From JAIBJN01 sp963838795 (lineage in GTDB: Bacteria; Actinomycetota; Thermoleophilia; Gaiellales; Gaiellaceae): DNA of 64,000 bases. Positions 26,460 through 34,492 of this stretch are shown here, in pieces. The position numbers were made by a program, and so were the translations under genes. The first letter of the stretch is position 1, and every line of letters begins with the position of its first letter. The notes below the pieces were generated by a model. That model saw only the letters and a list, made by a program, of their open reading frames with translations, had not been told where the DNA came from and did not search any database. The stretch is from positions 434,001-498,000 of the forward strand of contig CAWISL010000001.1 in assembly GCA_963838795.1 (NCBI GenBank), written 5' to 3'.

Positions 26460-27269
26460 GTGCCGCTCGTGGTCTGCCCGACGCCGATCGGCAACCTCGA
26501 GGACATTACGCTCAGGGCGCTTCGCGAGCTCGGGGAGGCCGACGTCGTCCTGTGCGAGGACACGCGACGCACGCGGGTCCTGCTCGACCGCCATGGAATT
26601 CGGGCACGGATGCTCTCCCTCCATCGCCACAACGAGGCCAGCAGAACCGCGGAGATCCTCCCCCGGATCGAGGGCGGCGAGCGAATCGCGCTGGCGAGCG
26701 ACGCGGGCTTCCCCGGCGTCAACGACCCGGGCGCGAGGCTGGTGGCCGCCGCGCTCGAGCGTGGCCTCGAGGTGACGGTGCTGCCGGGGCCCTCGGCCGT
26801 CGAGACCTCGCTCCTCGCCAGCGGCCTCGTGGGCGCCCGCTACACGTTCGTCGGCTATCTCCCGCGCACCCAGGCCGGGCGCGAGCGTCTTTGGGAGGAG
26901 CTCAGCGCCTGGGACTGGCCGGTCGTCGCCTTCGAGTCGCCCCGACGTCTTCCGGCGACGCTTGCGAGCCTCGCCCAGTCGCACCCGGAGCGGCCGGTCG
27001 CGGTCTGCCGTGAGCTCACTAAGCGTTTCGAGGAGGTCGTGCGCGGGAGCGCGCGCGAGGTGGCCGAACGGTTCGAGGTGGCGCCCAAGGGCGAGGTCAC
27101 CCTTGTCATCGGAGCGGCCCCGTCTGGAGGGGAGAGGGCCGAGGATGCCAGGGCGATCGAGGCCGTTTCCGAGCTGCTCGCGGCGGGAGCGCCCCGCCGG
27201 GTGGCAGCCGACGTGGTCGCGCGCCTGAGCGGCGTTCCCCGCAACAGGCTCTACCGCCGTTCACTCTAG
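26460..27269 (+). CDS. rsmI: 16S rRNA (cytidine(1402)-2'-O)-methyltransferase
   Basis: A 269-residue tetrapyrrole-methylase-fold enzyme that methylates C1402 of 16S rRNA. It shows VCPTPIGNLEDITLRAL, CEDTRRTRVLLDRHGI, LASDAGFPGVNDPGARLV and FVGYLPR, all diagnostic. The C-terminal helical domain ends GVPRNRLYRRSL. GTG 26460 lies six bases after the ROK stop. Its location just upstream of the metG-tatD-rsmA run is common in Gram-positives. Confidence 0.97.
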   Translation: MPLVVCPTPIGNLEDITLRALRELGEADVVLCEDTRRTRVLLDRHGIRARMLSLHRHNEASRTAEILPRIEGGERIALASDAGFPGVNDPGARLVAAALERGLEVTVLPGPSAVETSLLASGLVGARYTFVGYLPRTQAGRERLWEELSAWDWPVVAFESPRRLPATLASLAQSHPERPVAVCRELTKRFEEVVRGSAREVAERFEVAPKGEVTLVIGAAPSGGERAEDARAIEAVSELLAAGAPRRVAADVVARLSGVPRNRLYRRSL

Positions 27270-27290
27270 TCGTCGGCTACGTCGCCAGTG

Positions 27291-27319
27291 TTGACAACGT
27301 GAACTCTCCCTGCTATCGT
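27291..27319 (+). promoter_or_regulatory. consensus promoter for the M23 peptidase gene
   Basis: TTGACA (27291-27296) and TATCGT (27314-27319) are separated by 17 bases, and the transcript would begin about 30 bases before ATG 27357. This is the clearest two-box promoter in the window. Confidence 0.8.
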
Positions 27320-27356
27320 GGCGGTGCGTTGACATAGGAGACAACAGGAGGCAGGA

Positions 27357-28667
27357 ATGAAGAGGCTGCTTGCCCTGCTTCCGGCTCTGATCGCGTTCCA
27401 GGCCGGCGCGCCGCCCGCACTCGCCTGGACCTGGCCTGCCGAGGGGCCGGTGCTACGGCCATTCGTCTTTGGGGTGGATCCCTATGCCGGAGGGCAGCAT
27501 CGCGGCATCGACGTCGGCGGAGAGGCGGGCGCCCCAGTTCGCTCGCCCGCCGCAGGCGTCGTCAGCTTCGCCGGCGCGGTTCCCGGCGGCGGGCGGACGG
27601 TCACCGTGGAGACCGCGGACGGCTACTCCGTCACCCTGGTTCACCTCGGGACGGTCGCGGTTGCGCGGGAGGCGTTCGTCCCCGAAGGGGCGCGGGTCGG
27701 GACGATCGGCCCGACGGGCACCCCCGAACACGCCGAGCCGTACGTGCACTTCGGCGTCAGGGTGACGGCGGACGCGCACGGCTACCTCGACCCGCTCTCG
27801 TTTCTCGCCGAGCGCCCCGTCGTTCCGCCCGCATCACCGACCCCGCCGGGGGAGCCGGCTCCGGCACCACCGCCGGTGCACGCCCCGGCTCCACCCGTTC
27901 CGCAGGCCCCGGCTCCAGCGCCCGAAGCGCCGGCTTCGCCGCCAGAGACGCCGGCACCCGCTCCTCAGGCGCCGGCTCAATCGCCTCAGGCGCCGGCGCC
28001 TCAGACACCGGCACTGACCGCCCCCGCGGCCAACCCGTCCGCCGAGGCGTCGCCGCGGGATCGGGCCGCGCCTCGAGCAACAGTCCCTCTTTTCACCGCC
28101 GATCGCTCAGGCGCGGTTGACGGCGCCGTGGTGCGAGAGCCGCTCGAGATGGACGAACGGGCGGCTGCGCCCCGACAGGTCAGCCGGATCGACGGTGAAG
28201 CGGCGCGGGTCGGCGTTCCGGCGTCCGGTCGCGAGCCGGAGGCCGGCGCCTCCCGGAGCCGGCGCGACGCGCTCCTCGCGATCGCCCTGCTCGTCGCCGC
28301 GGCTGCCGCACTCCTCGGCCTCGTCACCGCCTCACTTCTTGGCCATCAGCTCCCTCAGGCACGCATTGCACACGCCGCGGCCCCGGTGCTCGCGAACGGC
28401 GCGAGTCGCTCCGCAGAAGACACAGGCGCTCTGAGGCCGGCTCAGGAGAATCGTCTGATCCCTGACCGAGATCTCGAGCGCGTCGCGCTCGGTGAGCCCG
28501 AACCGTTTGCGAATCTCAATGGGGATGACGATGCGGCCGAGCTCGTCCAAGTGTCGAATGATGCCTGTCGTCGCCCTGCTGCCGCGGTTGCGCCTACGCG
28601 TTTCCATCGTCCTCGTCCTCGTCCTCCCTCGCGTTGCCGAAGGCCTGAAACGCTGTCGGCCCGCTGA
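27357..28667 (+). CDS. secreted/anchored M23 peptidase with Pro/Ala-rich linker
   Basis: A 436-residue protein. A signal peptide (MKRLLALLPALIAFQAG) is followed by an M23/LytM domain (about 24-155) with QHRGIDVGG and HVHFG-like YVHFGVRVTAD, implying peptidoglycan hydrolysis or binding. The upstream metal-binding His is in GQHRGIDVG. A Pro/Ala-rich linker (about 160-235) leads to a hydrophobic segment (LLAIALLVAAAAALLGLV). The last ~112 codons run antisense to the AbrB gene and look unlike protein, so the natural end may be shortly after the helix. GGAGGCAGG precedes ATG 27357. Confidence 0.8.
   Translation: MKRLLALLPALIAFQAGAPPALAWTWPAEGPVLRPFVFGVDPYAGGQHRGIDVGGEAGAPVRSPAAGVVSFAGAVPGGGRTVTVETADGYSVTLVHLGTVAVAREAFVPEGARVGTIGPTGTPEHAEPYVHFGVRVTADAHGYLDPLSFLAERPVVPPASPTPPGEPAPAPPPVHAPAPPVPQAPAPAPEAPASPPETPAPAPQAPAQSPQAPAPQTPALTAPAANPSAEASPRDRAAPRATVPLFTADRSGAVDGAVVREPLEMDERAAAPRQVSRIDGEAARVGVPASGREPEAGASRSRRDALLAIALLVAAAAALLGLVTASLLGHQLPQARIAHAAAPVLANGASRSAEDTGALRPAQENRLIPDRDLERVALGEPEPFANLNGDDDAAELVQVSNDACRRPAAAVAPTRFHRPRPRPPSRCRRPETLSAR
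28332..28607 (-). CDS. AbrB/SpoVT-type regulator with C-terminal zinc knuckle
   Basis: A 91-residue protein. The swapped-hairpin AbrB domain is clear: GIIRHLDELGRIVIPIEIRK and RFGLTERDALEISV. It continues into CVFCGATRAVREHRGRGVCNACLRELM, a four-cysteine ribbon found in a subset of actinobacterial and clostridial AbrB proteins. It is likely a transition-state-type DNA-binding regulator. It converges with and lies wholly within the end of the M23 gene frame. Confidence 0.9.
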   Translation of the reverse strand: METRRRNRGSRATTGIIRHLDELGRIVIPIEIRKRFGLTERDALEISVRDQTILLSRPQSACVFCGATRAVREHRGRGVCNACLRELMAKK

Positions 28668-28745
28668 TGTCGTGTCTCGTCACCACCCCTCAGTTCCCGT
28701 CTCCGCCGGCTTGAAAACGCCGACCGGGCACCTGATTCGCGGCCG

Positions 28746-28751
28746 TATCAT
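28746..28751 (+). promoter_or_regulatory. -10 box TATCAT of metG, leaderless
   Basis: TATCAT ends eight bases before the metG ATG (28760), too close for a ribosome-binding site in the transcript. Confidence 0.5.
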
Positions 28752-28759
28752 GGGCGCCG

Positions 28760-30280
28760 ATGAGCTTCTACGTGACGACGCCGATCTACTACGTGAACTC
28801 GACCCCGCACATCGGGCATGCATACACGACGATTGCGGCAGACATCCTCGTCCGGCACCGACGCCAGCGGGGCGAGGAGACCTTCTTTCTCACGGGCACG
28901 GACGAGCACGGCTCGAACATCCCGCGGGTGGCTGAGGAAGCCGGGCTCGAGCTGCAGGATTTCGTCGATCGCAACGCCGCGGCGTTCGAGGAGATGACGG
29001 TTCGGGTCAACGCGTCCAACGACTTCTTCGTCCGTACGACCGACGACCGCCACAAGGCTCTCGTGCAGGAGTTCCTGCAGCGAATCTACGACCGGGGAGA
29101 CATCTTCGAGAGCGTCTACGCGGGGCTCTACTGCACCCGCTGCGAGTCGTTCTATACCGAGGCCGAGCTCGTGGACGGGCTGTGTCCCCAGCACGGGATC
29201 CCGCCGGAGTTCGTCGAGGAGAAGAACTACTTCTTTCGCCTCTCCGCCTATCAGGAGCCGCTCCTCCGCCTGTACGACGAACGACCGGACATCGTGCTCC
29301 CGTCCTTTCGGTACAACGAAGCGCGGAGCTTCATCGAGCGCGGGCTCGACGACATCAGCGTCAGCCGGGCCTCGCAGCGATGGGGCGTGCCGGTGCCCTG
29401 GGACCCGACCCAGGTCGTCTACGTCTGGGTGGACGCGCTCATCAACTACTGGAGCGCCCTCGCCTTCGCCCGCCCGGGCGAGGACCTCCGACCGCGCTTC
29501 TGGCCCGAGGTACGCCACCTCCTCGGGAAGGACATCCTCAAGTTCCACTGCGTGATCTGGCCGGCGCTCCTGCTCGCGGCTGGGCTCGACGTCCCGAAAC
29601 AGCTGTTTGTTCACGGATATCTACTGCTGGACGAGCGCAAGATGTCGAAGTCGGTGGGCAACGTGATCGACCCGCTCGACCTCGTGGACGTCTACGGCGT
29701 CGACCCCCTGCGCTTCTACCTCTTCCGCGTGGCGACGTTCGGGCAGGACGGGAGCATCTCGATCGACGGCCTGCACGAGCGGTACGAGCGGGAGCTCGGT
29801 AACGACCTGGGCAACCTCCTCTCCCGCACGACGGCGATGATCTCGCGGTATCGGCAGGGCGCTCTCCGGCCAGCCGACGTCCCGGACGAGCTCGTCGCTG
29901 CGGTCGATCGAGCCCGCGTGGAGGTCGCGGCCCGGCTCGACGACTTCGATCTCACGGGAGCGCTCGAGCTCGTGTGGGAGCTCGTGCGCACCTTGAATCG
30001 TTACGTCGAGCAGGTCGCTCCATGGGAGCTGGCCAAGGACGAGGCTCGGGCAGAGGAGCTTGACCGGGCGCTCTACTCCGTCGCGGACGGCCTGCGGGCC
30101 GTCGCCGTCGCGCTGGCCGCCTTCATTCCGGAGACGTCCGACCGGATCCTGTCAGCGCTCGGCCAGCCGGCAGACCTCGCCTGGGAGGACGTGGCCGCGG
30201 GGCGCACGGTCGCGGCGGAGGGAATCGACCCGGCTCCGCCGCTCTTTCCGCGGGTGGACGCCCCGTCCGCGGCCGCGTGA
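28760..30280 (+). CDS. metG: methionyl-tRNA synthetase
   Basis: A 506-residue class I synthetase charging tRNA-Met. The HIGH motif (TPHIGHAYTTI) and KMSKS (DERKMSKSVGNV) are intact. The zinc insertion is CTRCESFYTEAELVDGLCPQ followed by H, the one-knuckle form. The anticodon-binding helical domain is complete, and there is no C-terminal dimerisation (Trbp111) extension. It starts the metG-tatD-rsmA-ispE run conserved in actinobacteria. Confidence 0.98.
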   Translation: MSFYVTTPIYYVNSTPHIGHAYTTIAADILVRHRRQRGEETFFLTGTDEHGSNIPRVAEEAGLELQDFVDRNAAAFEEMTVRVNASNDFFVRTTDDRHKALVQEFLQRIYDRGDIFESVYAGLYCTRCESFYTEAELVDGLCPQHGIPPEFVEEKNYFFRLSAYQEPLLRLYDERPDIVLPSFRYNEARSFIERGLDDISVSRASQRWGVPVPWDPTQVVYVWVDALINYWSALAFARPGEDLRPRFWPEVRHLLGKDILKFHCVIWPALLLAAGLDVPKQLFVHGYLLLDERKMSKSVGNVIDPLDLVDVYGVDPLRFYLFRVATFGQDGSISIDGLHERYERELGNDLGNLLSRTTAMISRYRQGALRPADVPDELVAAVDRARVEVAARLDDFDLTGALELVWELVRTLNRYVEQVAPWELAKDEARAEELDRALYSVADGLRAVAVALAAFIPETSDRILSALGQPADLAWEDVAAGRTVAAEGIDPAPPLFPRVDAPSAAA

Positions 30281-30311
30281 CGAAGGCCCTGCCAGCCTCG
30301 AGCCGGCGACG

Positions 30312-31061
30312 ATGATCGATACGCATGCACACCTCGACGTGTTCGAGGATGCAAGCGCCGTTCTCGAGCGGGCGCGCCGAGCAGGGGTGAAGCAGGTGAT
30401 CTCGGTGGGGACGAGCGTACCGTCGGCGCGGGCGGTCCTCGCTCTCTGCGAGGAGGAAGCGGCGGTTTACGCAGCTTTGGGCCTCCATCCGCACGAGGCG
30501 GGCAGGGTGGGCGATCGCGAGCTCGACGAGCTGCGCGAGCTGCTGACGCATCCCAAGGCAGTGGCGGTCGGCGAGACCGGCCTCGACTACTACCGCGACC
30601 TCGCGCCGCGAGAGCGTCAGGCGTGGGCGTTCCGCGCGCAGGCGGAGCTCGCCGCCGACGTCGGGAAGCCCCTCGTCGTTCACACGCGCGCCGCCGAGGA
30701 GGACACGGTCGCGCAGCTCCGGGCGCTGTCCGCGGATCTGCCGGTCGTGCTCCACTGCTTCTCCTCGTCCGCTCTCCTCGAGCCGGCTCTGGAGCGCGGC
30801 TGGTACGTCTCTTTCGCGGGCAACGTGACCTACGCAAAGGCGCCCGAGCTCCGTTGGGCGGCGGCTCGGGTTCCCGCCGAGCGGCTGCTCGCCGAGACGG
30901 ACAGCCCCTACCTCGCGCCGCAACCGGTGCGCGGCAAACGGAACGAGCCCGCGTTCGTCGTGCATACCGTGGCGGCTCTGGCCGAAGCCCGTGGCGAGGA
31001 CGCCGACTCCCTCGGGCAGCAGATCGAGCAGAACGCCGCCACCCTCTTCGCTCTGTCGTGA
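30312..31061 (+). CDS. tatD: TatD-family metal-dependent DNase
   Basis: A 249-residue amidohydrolase-fold nuclease. It begins MIDTHAHLDVFED and carries ALGLHPHEA, VAVGETGLDYYRD, LVVHTRAAEEDT, VLHCFSSS and LLAETDSPYLAP, providing all metal ligands. TatD proteins act as 3'-5' exonucleases or in tRNA/DNA quality control. It lies between metG and rsmA, and its stop overlaps the rsmA start. Confidence 0.95.
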   Translation: MIDTHAHLDVFEDASAVLERARRAGVKQVISVGTSVPSARAVLALCEEEAAVYAALGLHPHEAGRVGDRELDELRELLTHPKAVAVGETGLDYYRDLAPRERQAWAFRAQAELAADVGKPLVVHTRAAEEDTVAQLRALSADLPVVLHCFSSSALLEPALERGWYVSFAGNVTYAKAPELRWAAARVPAERLLAETDSPYLAPQPVRGKRNEPAFVVHTVAALAEARGEDADSLGQQIEQNAATLFALS

Positions 31062-31840
31062 CCGTTCGGCCGAAACGGGAGCTCGGACAGCACTGGCTCG
31101 TGGACGAGAACATCCTCCGCGTGATCGGAAGGCTTGCCGAGCTCCAGGCTGACGACGTCGTTCTCGAGATCGGGCCCGGTCTCGGGGTGTTGACGGCGTA
31201 TCTCGCCGGTCGGGTCGAGCACGTGCATGCAGTCGAGCTGGACCGGAGCCTCGAGCCGACGCTTCGCAAACGTCTCGCAGGCTGCGAAAACGTCGAGCTC
31301 ATCTTCGGCGACGCGCTCAAGCTCATGCTCCCCGGATTCGATCCCCCGCCGACGAAGCTCGTCGCCAACCTCCCGTACAACGTGGCGACGCCGATCGTCA
31401 TGGAAGGGCTCGTGACGCTTCCGTCCGTGACCCAGTGGTGCGTGATGGTGCAGCGTGACGTTGCGGACCGCTTCCTCGCCTCTCCCGGGACGAAGGAGTA
31501 CGGGGCGGTGTCCGTCGTCCTCCAGCTGGCCGTGGAGCGCACGGGCCTGCATCCTGTCGCGCGCACGTGCTTCCGGCCGCCGCCCAACGTCGACTCCGCG
31601 CTCGTCGCGTTCAGGCGCACGCGGGACTGGGACTCCGAGCTCGGGCGCGCTCGGCGGGTCGCCCAGGCCGCCTTCGCCCACAGGCGCAAGACGCTGGCTA
31701 ACTCCCTGGAGCTCGCGGGCGTCGCCGATCGCGAGCGTGTCTCTCGCGCGCTCGCCGCGCTCGGCCGTCCGGCGAGCGTGCGCGCCGAGGAGCTGACTCC
31801 GGGCGAGTTCCTGCGACTCGGCGAGCTTCTCGAGCCATGA
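31058..31840 (+). CDS. rsmA: 16S rRNA dimethyladenosine transferase
   Basis: A 260-residue KsgA-type methyltransferase that dimethylates A1518 and A1519 of 16S rRNA. It has RPKRELGQHWLVDENILRVI, the SAM loop VLEIGPGLGVLTAYLA, the catalytic NLPYNVATPI and FRPPPNVDSALV. GTG 31058 overlaps the tatD stop by four bases, and its own stop overlaps ispE, so these genes are translationally coupled. Confidence 0.97.
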   Translation: MTVRPKRELGQHWLVDENILRVIGRLAELQADDVVLEIGPGLGVLTAYLAGRVEHVHAVELDRSLEPTLRKRLAGCENVELIFGDALKLMLPGFDPPPTKLVANLPYNVATPIVMEGLVTLPSVTQWCVMVQRDVADRFLASPGTKEYGAVSVVLQLAVERTGLHPVARTCFRPPPNVDSALVAFRRTRDWDSELGRARRVAQAAFAHRRKTLANSLELAGVADRERVSRALAALGRPASVRAEELTPGEFLRLGELLEP

Positions 31841-32667
31841 CGCCCGCACGGGTGATTGCCGCTGCGAAGATCAACCTCGCGCTCGTGGTGGGACCGCGCC
31901 AGCCCGACGGCCTGCACGAGGTCGTCACGGTTCTTCAGCGGATCGACCTCTGCGATCGCATCGAGCTCGAGGCGAGCGAGCGGCTCGGGGTGGAAGGCTT
32001 CCCGGACGACACGCTCGTCTCCACGGCGCTCGTCCGCTTGGCCACCGAAGCCGGCGTCGAGCCTGCATGGCGCGTCCGAATCAAGAAGGAGATCCCGGTC
32101 GCCGCCGGCCTCGGAGGCGGGAGCGCCGACGCTGCGGCCGCCCTCGTGCTCGCCGACGCCTCCCTTCGGAGGCGCCTCGGCCCCGAAGGGCTGCACGCGC
32201 TCGCGTCGGAGCTCGGCGCCGATGTGCCCTTCTTCCTGAGCCCCGGGCCGAAGCTGGCCGAAGGCCGCGGCGATCGCCTGTCCTCGCTCGAGCTCCCGCA
32301 GGACTTCTGGGTCGTGCTCGCGCTTTCGCCTGAGCTCGAGAAGGGCTCAACGAGGCAGGTCTACGCGCGCTTCGACGAGCTTGGAGGCGGCACGAGCTTC
32401 GCCGGCCGAAAGGAACAGCTCCTGCAGGCCTTGCAGGTCGTGCGCCGAGCGACCGACCTCGCCGCGTTGCCGCCGAACGACCTCGCCGAAGCCTCCGGAG
32501 CCGCCGAGCTCGCCGCCGAGCTCCAAGCTGCGGGCGCCTTCCGGGCCGACGTGAGCGGCGCCGGACCGGCCGTCTACGGCCTCTTCACGACCCAGTCGGA
32601 GGCTCGGGCCGCGGCACGCCGGCTCGGGCGCCGCGCACGCGTCTGGGTCGCCGCACCCGTCTGGTAA
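31837..32667 (+). CDS. ispE: 4-diphosphocytidyl-2-C-methyl-D-erythritol kinase
   Basis: A 276-residue GHMP kinase for step four of the MEP isoprenoid pathway. It starts AAAKINLALVVGPRQPDGLHE, with the phosphate loop PVAAGLGGGSADAAAALVL and the C-terminal GAFRADVSGAGPAVYGLF. ATG 31837 overlaps the rsmA stop (ATGA). The position after rsmA is conserved across Gram-positive bacteria. Confidence 0.97.
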   Translation: MTPARVIAAAKINLALVVGPRQPDGLHEVVTVLQRIDLCDRIELEASERLGVEGFPDDTLVSTALVRLATEAGVEPAWRVRIKKEIPVAAGLGGGSADAAAALVLADASLRRRLGPEGLHALASELGADVPFFLSPGPKLAEGRGDRLSSLELPQDFWVVLALSPELEKGSTRQVYARFDELGGGTSFAGRKEQLLQALQVVRRATDLAALPPNDLAEASGAAELAAELQAAGAFRADVSGAGPAVYGLFTTQSEARAAARRLGRRARVWVAAPVW

Positions 32668-32677
32668 CGTCGCGCGG

Positions 32678-33034
32678 GTGACGACCTCTCCCGCCATCGA
32701 GGCCGGCGAGAGCGGCCGGGGGTTCTGGCTTCGCGAGCGACGGCTCCGCCTCGCGCTCCTGATCGGCTTGGTGGAGAGCCTGCTCGTCGTCCTCGGCGGT
32801 CTCGGATGGTTCTGGGTCCTCGCACTCGCAGGAGCCACGGTCGTCCTCTACGTCTTCGTCGCCCGCGGCGCTCGGTTCCACGCCCTCCGCGAGGTCGCGT
32901 GGATCCTGGCAGCATCCCAGCTGATCGCGGTGATCGTCCCCGTGCTCTGGGCGGTCGCCAAGGTCTTCGCGATCGTCATCCTCGTCCTGATGGCCGCCGT
33001 CCTGCTCCTGATGCTGCTCATGGACCGTCGGTGA
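32678..33034 (+). CDS. small membrane protein
   Basis: A 118-residue protein from GTG 32678 with about four hydrophobic helices (LALLIGLVESLLVVLGGL, FWVLALAGATVVLYVFVA, WILAASQLIAVIVPVLWAV, FAIVILVLMAAVLLLMLL). No family recognised. It follows ispE by ten bases and ends before tRNA-Gln, so it may share the upstream transcript. Confidence 0.7.
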   Translation: MTTSPAIEAGESGRGFWLRERRLRLALLIGLVESLLVVLGGLGWFWVLALAGATVVLYVFVARGARFHALREVAWILAASQLIAVIVPVLWAVAKVFAIVILVLMAAVLLLMLLMDRR

Positions 33035-33051
33035 CCGCCCGCGCCCGGGCC

Positions 33052-33057
33052 TATACT
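33052..33057 (+). promoter_or_regulatory. -10 box TATACT of tRNA-Gln
   Basis: TATACT ends ten bases before the mature 5' end of the tRNA. Confidence 0.55.
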
Positions 33058-33067
33058 CGACCTGCGG

Positions 33068-33141
33068 TGGGGCGTAGCCAAGTGGTAAGGCAACGGGTTT
33101 TGGTCCCGTGATCGGAGGTTCGAATCCTCCCGCCCCAGCCA
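33068..33141 (+). tRNA. tRNA-Gln (anticodon TTG)
   Basis: A complete cloverleaf: acceptor TGGGGCG pairs with CGCCCCA, the D arm reads TAGCCAAGTGGTAAGGCA, the anticodon stem ACGGG/CCCGT encloses TTTTGGT with anticodon TTG, and the T arm is GGAGG-TTCGAAT-CCTCC. The discriminator is G, and the 3' CCA is encoded (33139-33141). Confidence 0.97.
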
Positions 33142-33151
33142 TGAGCCCCTC

Positions 33152-34492
33152 GTGACAGACACTCCTCTCGCAGCGGTGGTGATGGCCGCGGGCCTGGGCA
33201 CTCGTATGCATTCGAGCCGCCCCAAGCACCTGCACGAGCTGCTGGGGCGGCGTCTCGTCGACTGGACGATCGCGGCAGCAGGCGAGCTCGGTCCGAGCCC
33301 GCTCGTGGTCGTCACGTCCCCGGGAACCCTGCCGGAGCTCGAGGGCACGCTGCCGGACGGGGTCGAGCTGGCGGTGCAGGAGACGCCCCGCGGCACCGGC
33401 GACGCTGTTGCCTCAGCCCGCCCGGTGCTGGCGGGCTTCGAGGGCGACGTCGTCGTGCTGGCGGGGGACGCACCGATGCTCTCGGCTGTCGAGCTGCGTC
33501 GGCTGCTCGACCTCCACCGGCAGGAAGACGCTGCGGCGACCGTGCTCTCGTTCGAGCCGGACGATCCCGGCTCGTACGGGCGTATCGTCCGCGACGCATC
33601 GGGTCGGCTCCAGGCGATCGTCGAGGCGCGAGACGCAAACGCCGAGCAGCTCGCAATCCGGGAGGTGAACTCGTCCGTCTACGTGTTCGACGCCGACGCG
33701 CTCTGGGAGGGCCTCGCCAATCTCGACACCGACAACGTCCAGGGGGAGCTCTACCTGACCGATGCCGTCCGCCATCTGGTGGATGACGGACGGGTGGTAG
33801 CGGTGTACCGTGCGGAGGACCCCCGTGTCGGCGAAGGCGTGAACACCAGGGCCGATCTGGCGACGGCCGGAGCCGAGCTCCGCGACCAGATCATTGCGAG
33901 ACACCTGGAGGCAGGGGTCACCGTCGTCGATCCCGCGACCACCTGGATCGAGCCCGAGGTCGAGATCGAGGCGGACACGGTCATCCACCCGTTCACCTCG
34001 TTGCGGGGCCGATCCGTCGTGCGGCGGGGGGCGGAGGTGGGCCCGCATGCCGTTGTAGTCGACGCGACGATCGGGGAGGACGCGCTCGTGGGGCCGTTCT
34101 GTTACCTTCGACCCGGAACGGTGCTCGCGGCGCGCGTCAAAGCCGGCACGTTCGTCGAGCTCAAGAACGCGCAGATCGGCGAGGGCACGAAGGTGCCGCA
34201 TCTCTCCTACCTCGGGGACGCCGAGGTGGGGGACGGCACGAACGTCGGCGCCGGCACCATCACGGCCAACTTCCCGCACGAGCCGGGCCGTGAGAAAGCC
34301 CGGACGACGATCGGTCGGAACGTCAGGACCGGGATTCAGAATGGATTCGAGGCTCCCGTGACGATCGGAGACGACGCATGGATTGGTGGCGGCTCGTACA
34401 TCACCGAGGACGTTCCGCCCGACTCGCTCGCGATCGCGCGGGCCAGACAGGTCACCAAGGAGGGCTACCTGCGTGGAAAGCGGAACGACTGA
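33152..34492 (+). CDS. glmU: bifunctional UDP-GlcNAc pyrophosphorylase / glucosamine-1-phosphate acetyltransferase
   Basis: A 446-residue enzyme making UDP-GlcNAc for the cell wall. The N-terminal nucleotidyltransferase shows VVMAAGLGTRMHSSRPKHLH, VVLAGDAPML and EVNSSVYVFD; the C-terminal left-handed beta helix shows GEGTKVPHLSYLGDAEVG and NVGAGTITANF with the acetyltransferase His. GTG 33152 lies ten bases after the tRNA. It overlaps the prs start by 20 bases. Confidence 0.97.
   Translation: MTDTPLAAVVMAAGLGTRMHSSRPKHLHELLGRRLVDWTIAAAGELGPSPLVVVTSPGTLPELEGTLPDGVELAVQETPRGTGDAVASARPVLAGFEGDVVVLAGDAPMLSAVELRRLLDLHRQEDAAATVLSFEPDDPGSYGRIVRDASGRLQAIVEARDANAEQLAIREVNSSVYVFDADALWEGLANLDTDNVQGELYLTDAVRHLVDDGRVVAVYRAEDPRVGEGVNTRADLATAGAELRDQIIARHLEAGVTVVDPATTWIEPEVEIEADTVIHPFTSLRGRSVVRRGAEVGPHAVVVDATIGEDALVGPFCYLRPGTVLAARVKAGTFVELKNAQIGEGTKVPHLSYLGDAEVGDGTNVGAGTITANFPHEPGREKARTTIGRNVRTGIQNGFEAPVTIGDDAWIGGGSYITEDVPPDSLAIARARQVTKEGYLRGKRND

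Noticed and set aside
27820..28030. Repetitive CCGGCTCC/GCGCCGG-like units, possible CRISPR or tandem array
   Set aside because: They encode a Pro/Ala-rich linker of the M23 protein; units are irregular and lack spacers.
33139..33151. ATG at 33141 as the glmU start
   Set aside because: It is part of the tRNA CCA end and runs into a stop after three codons.
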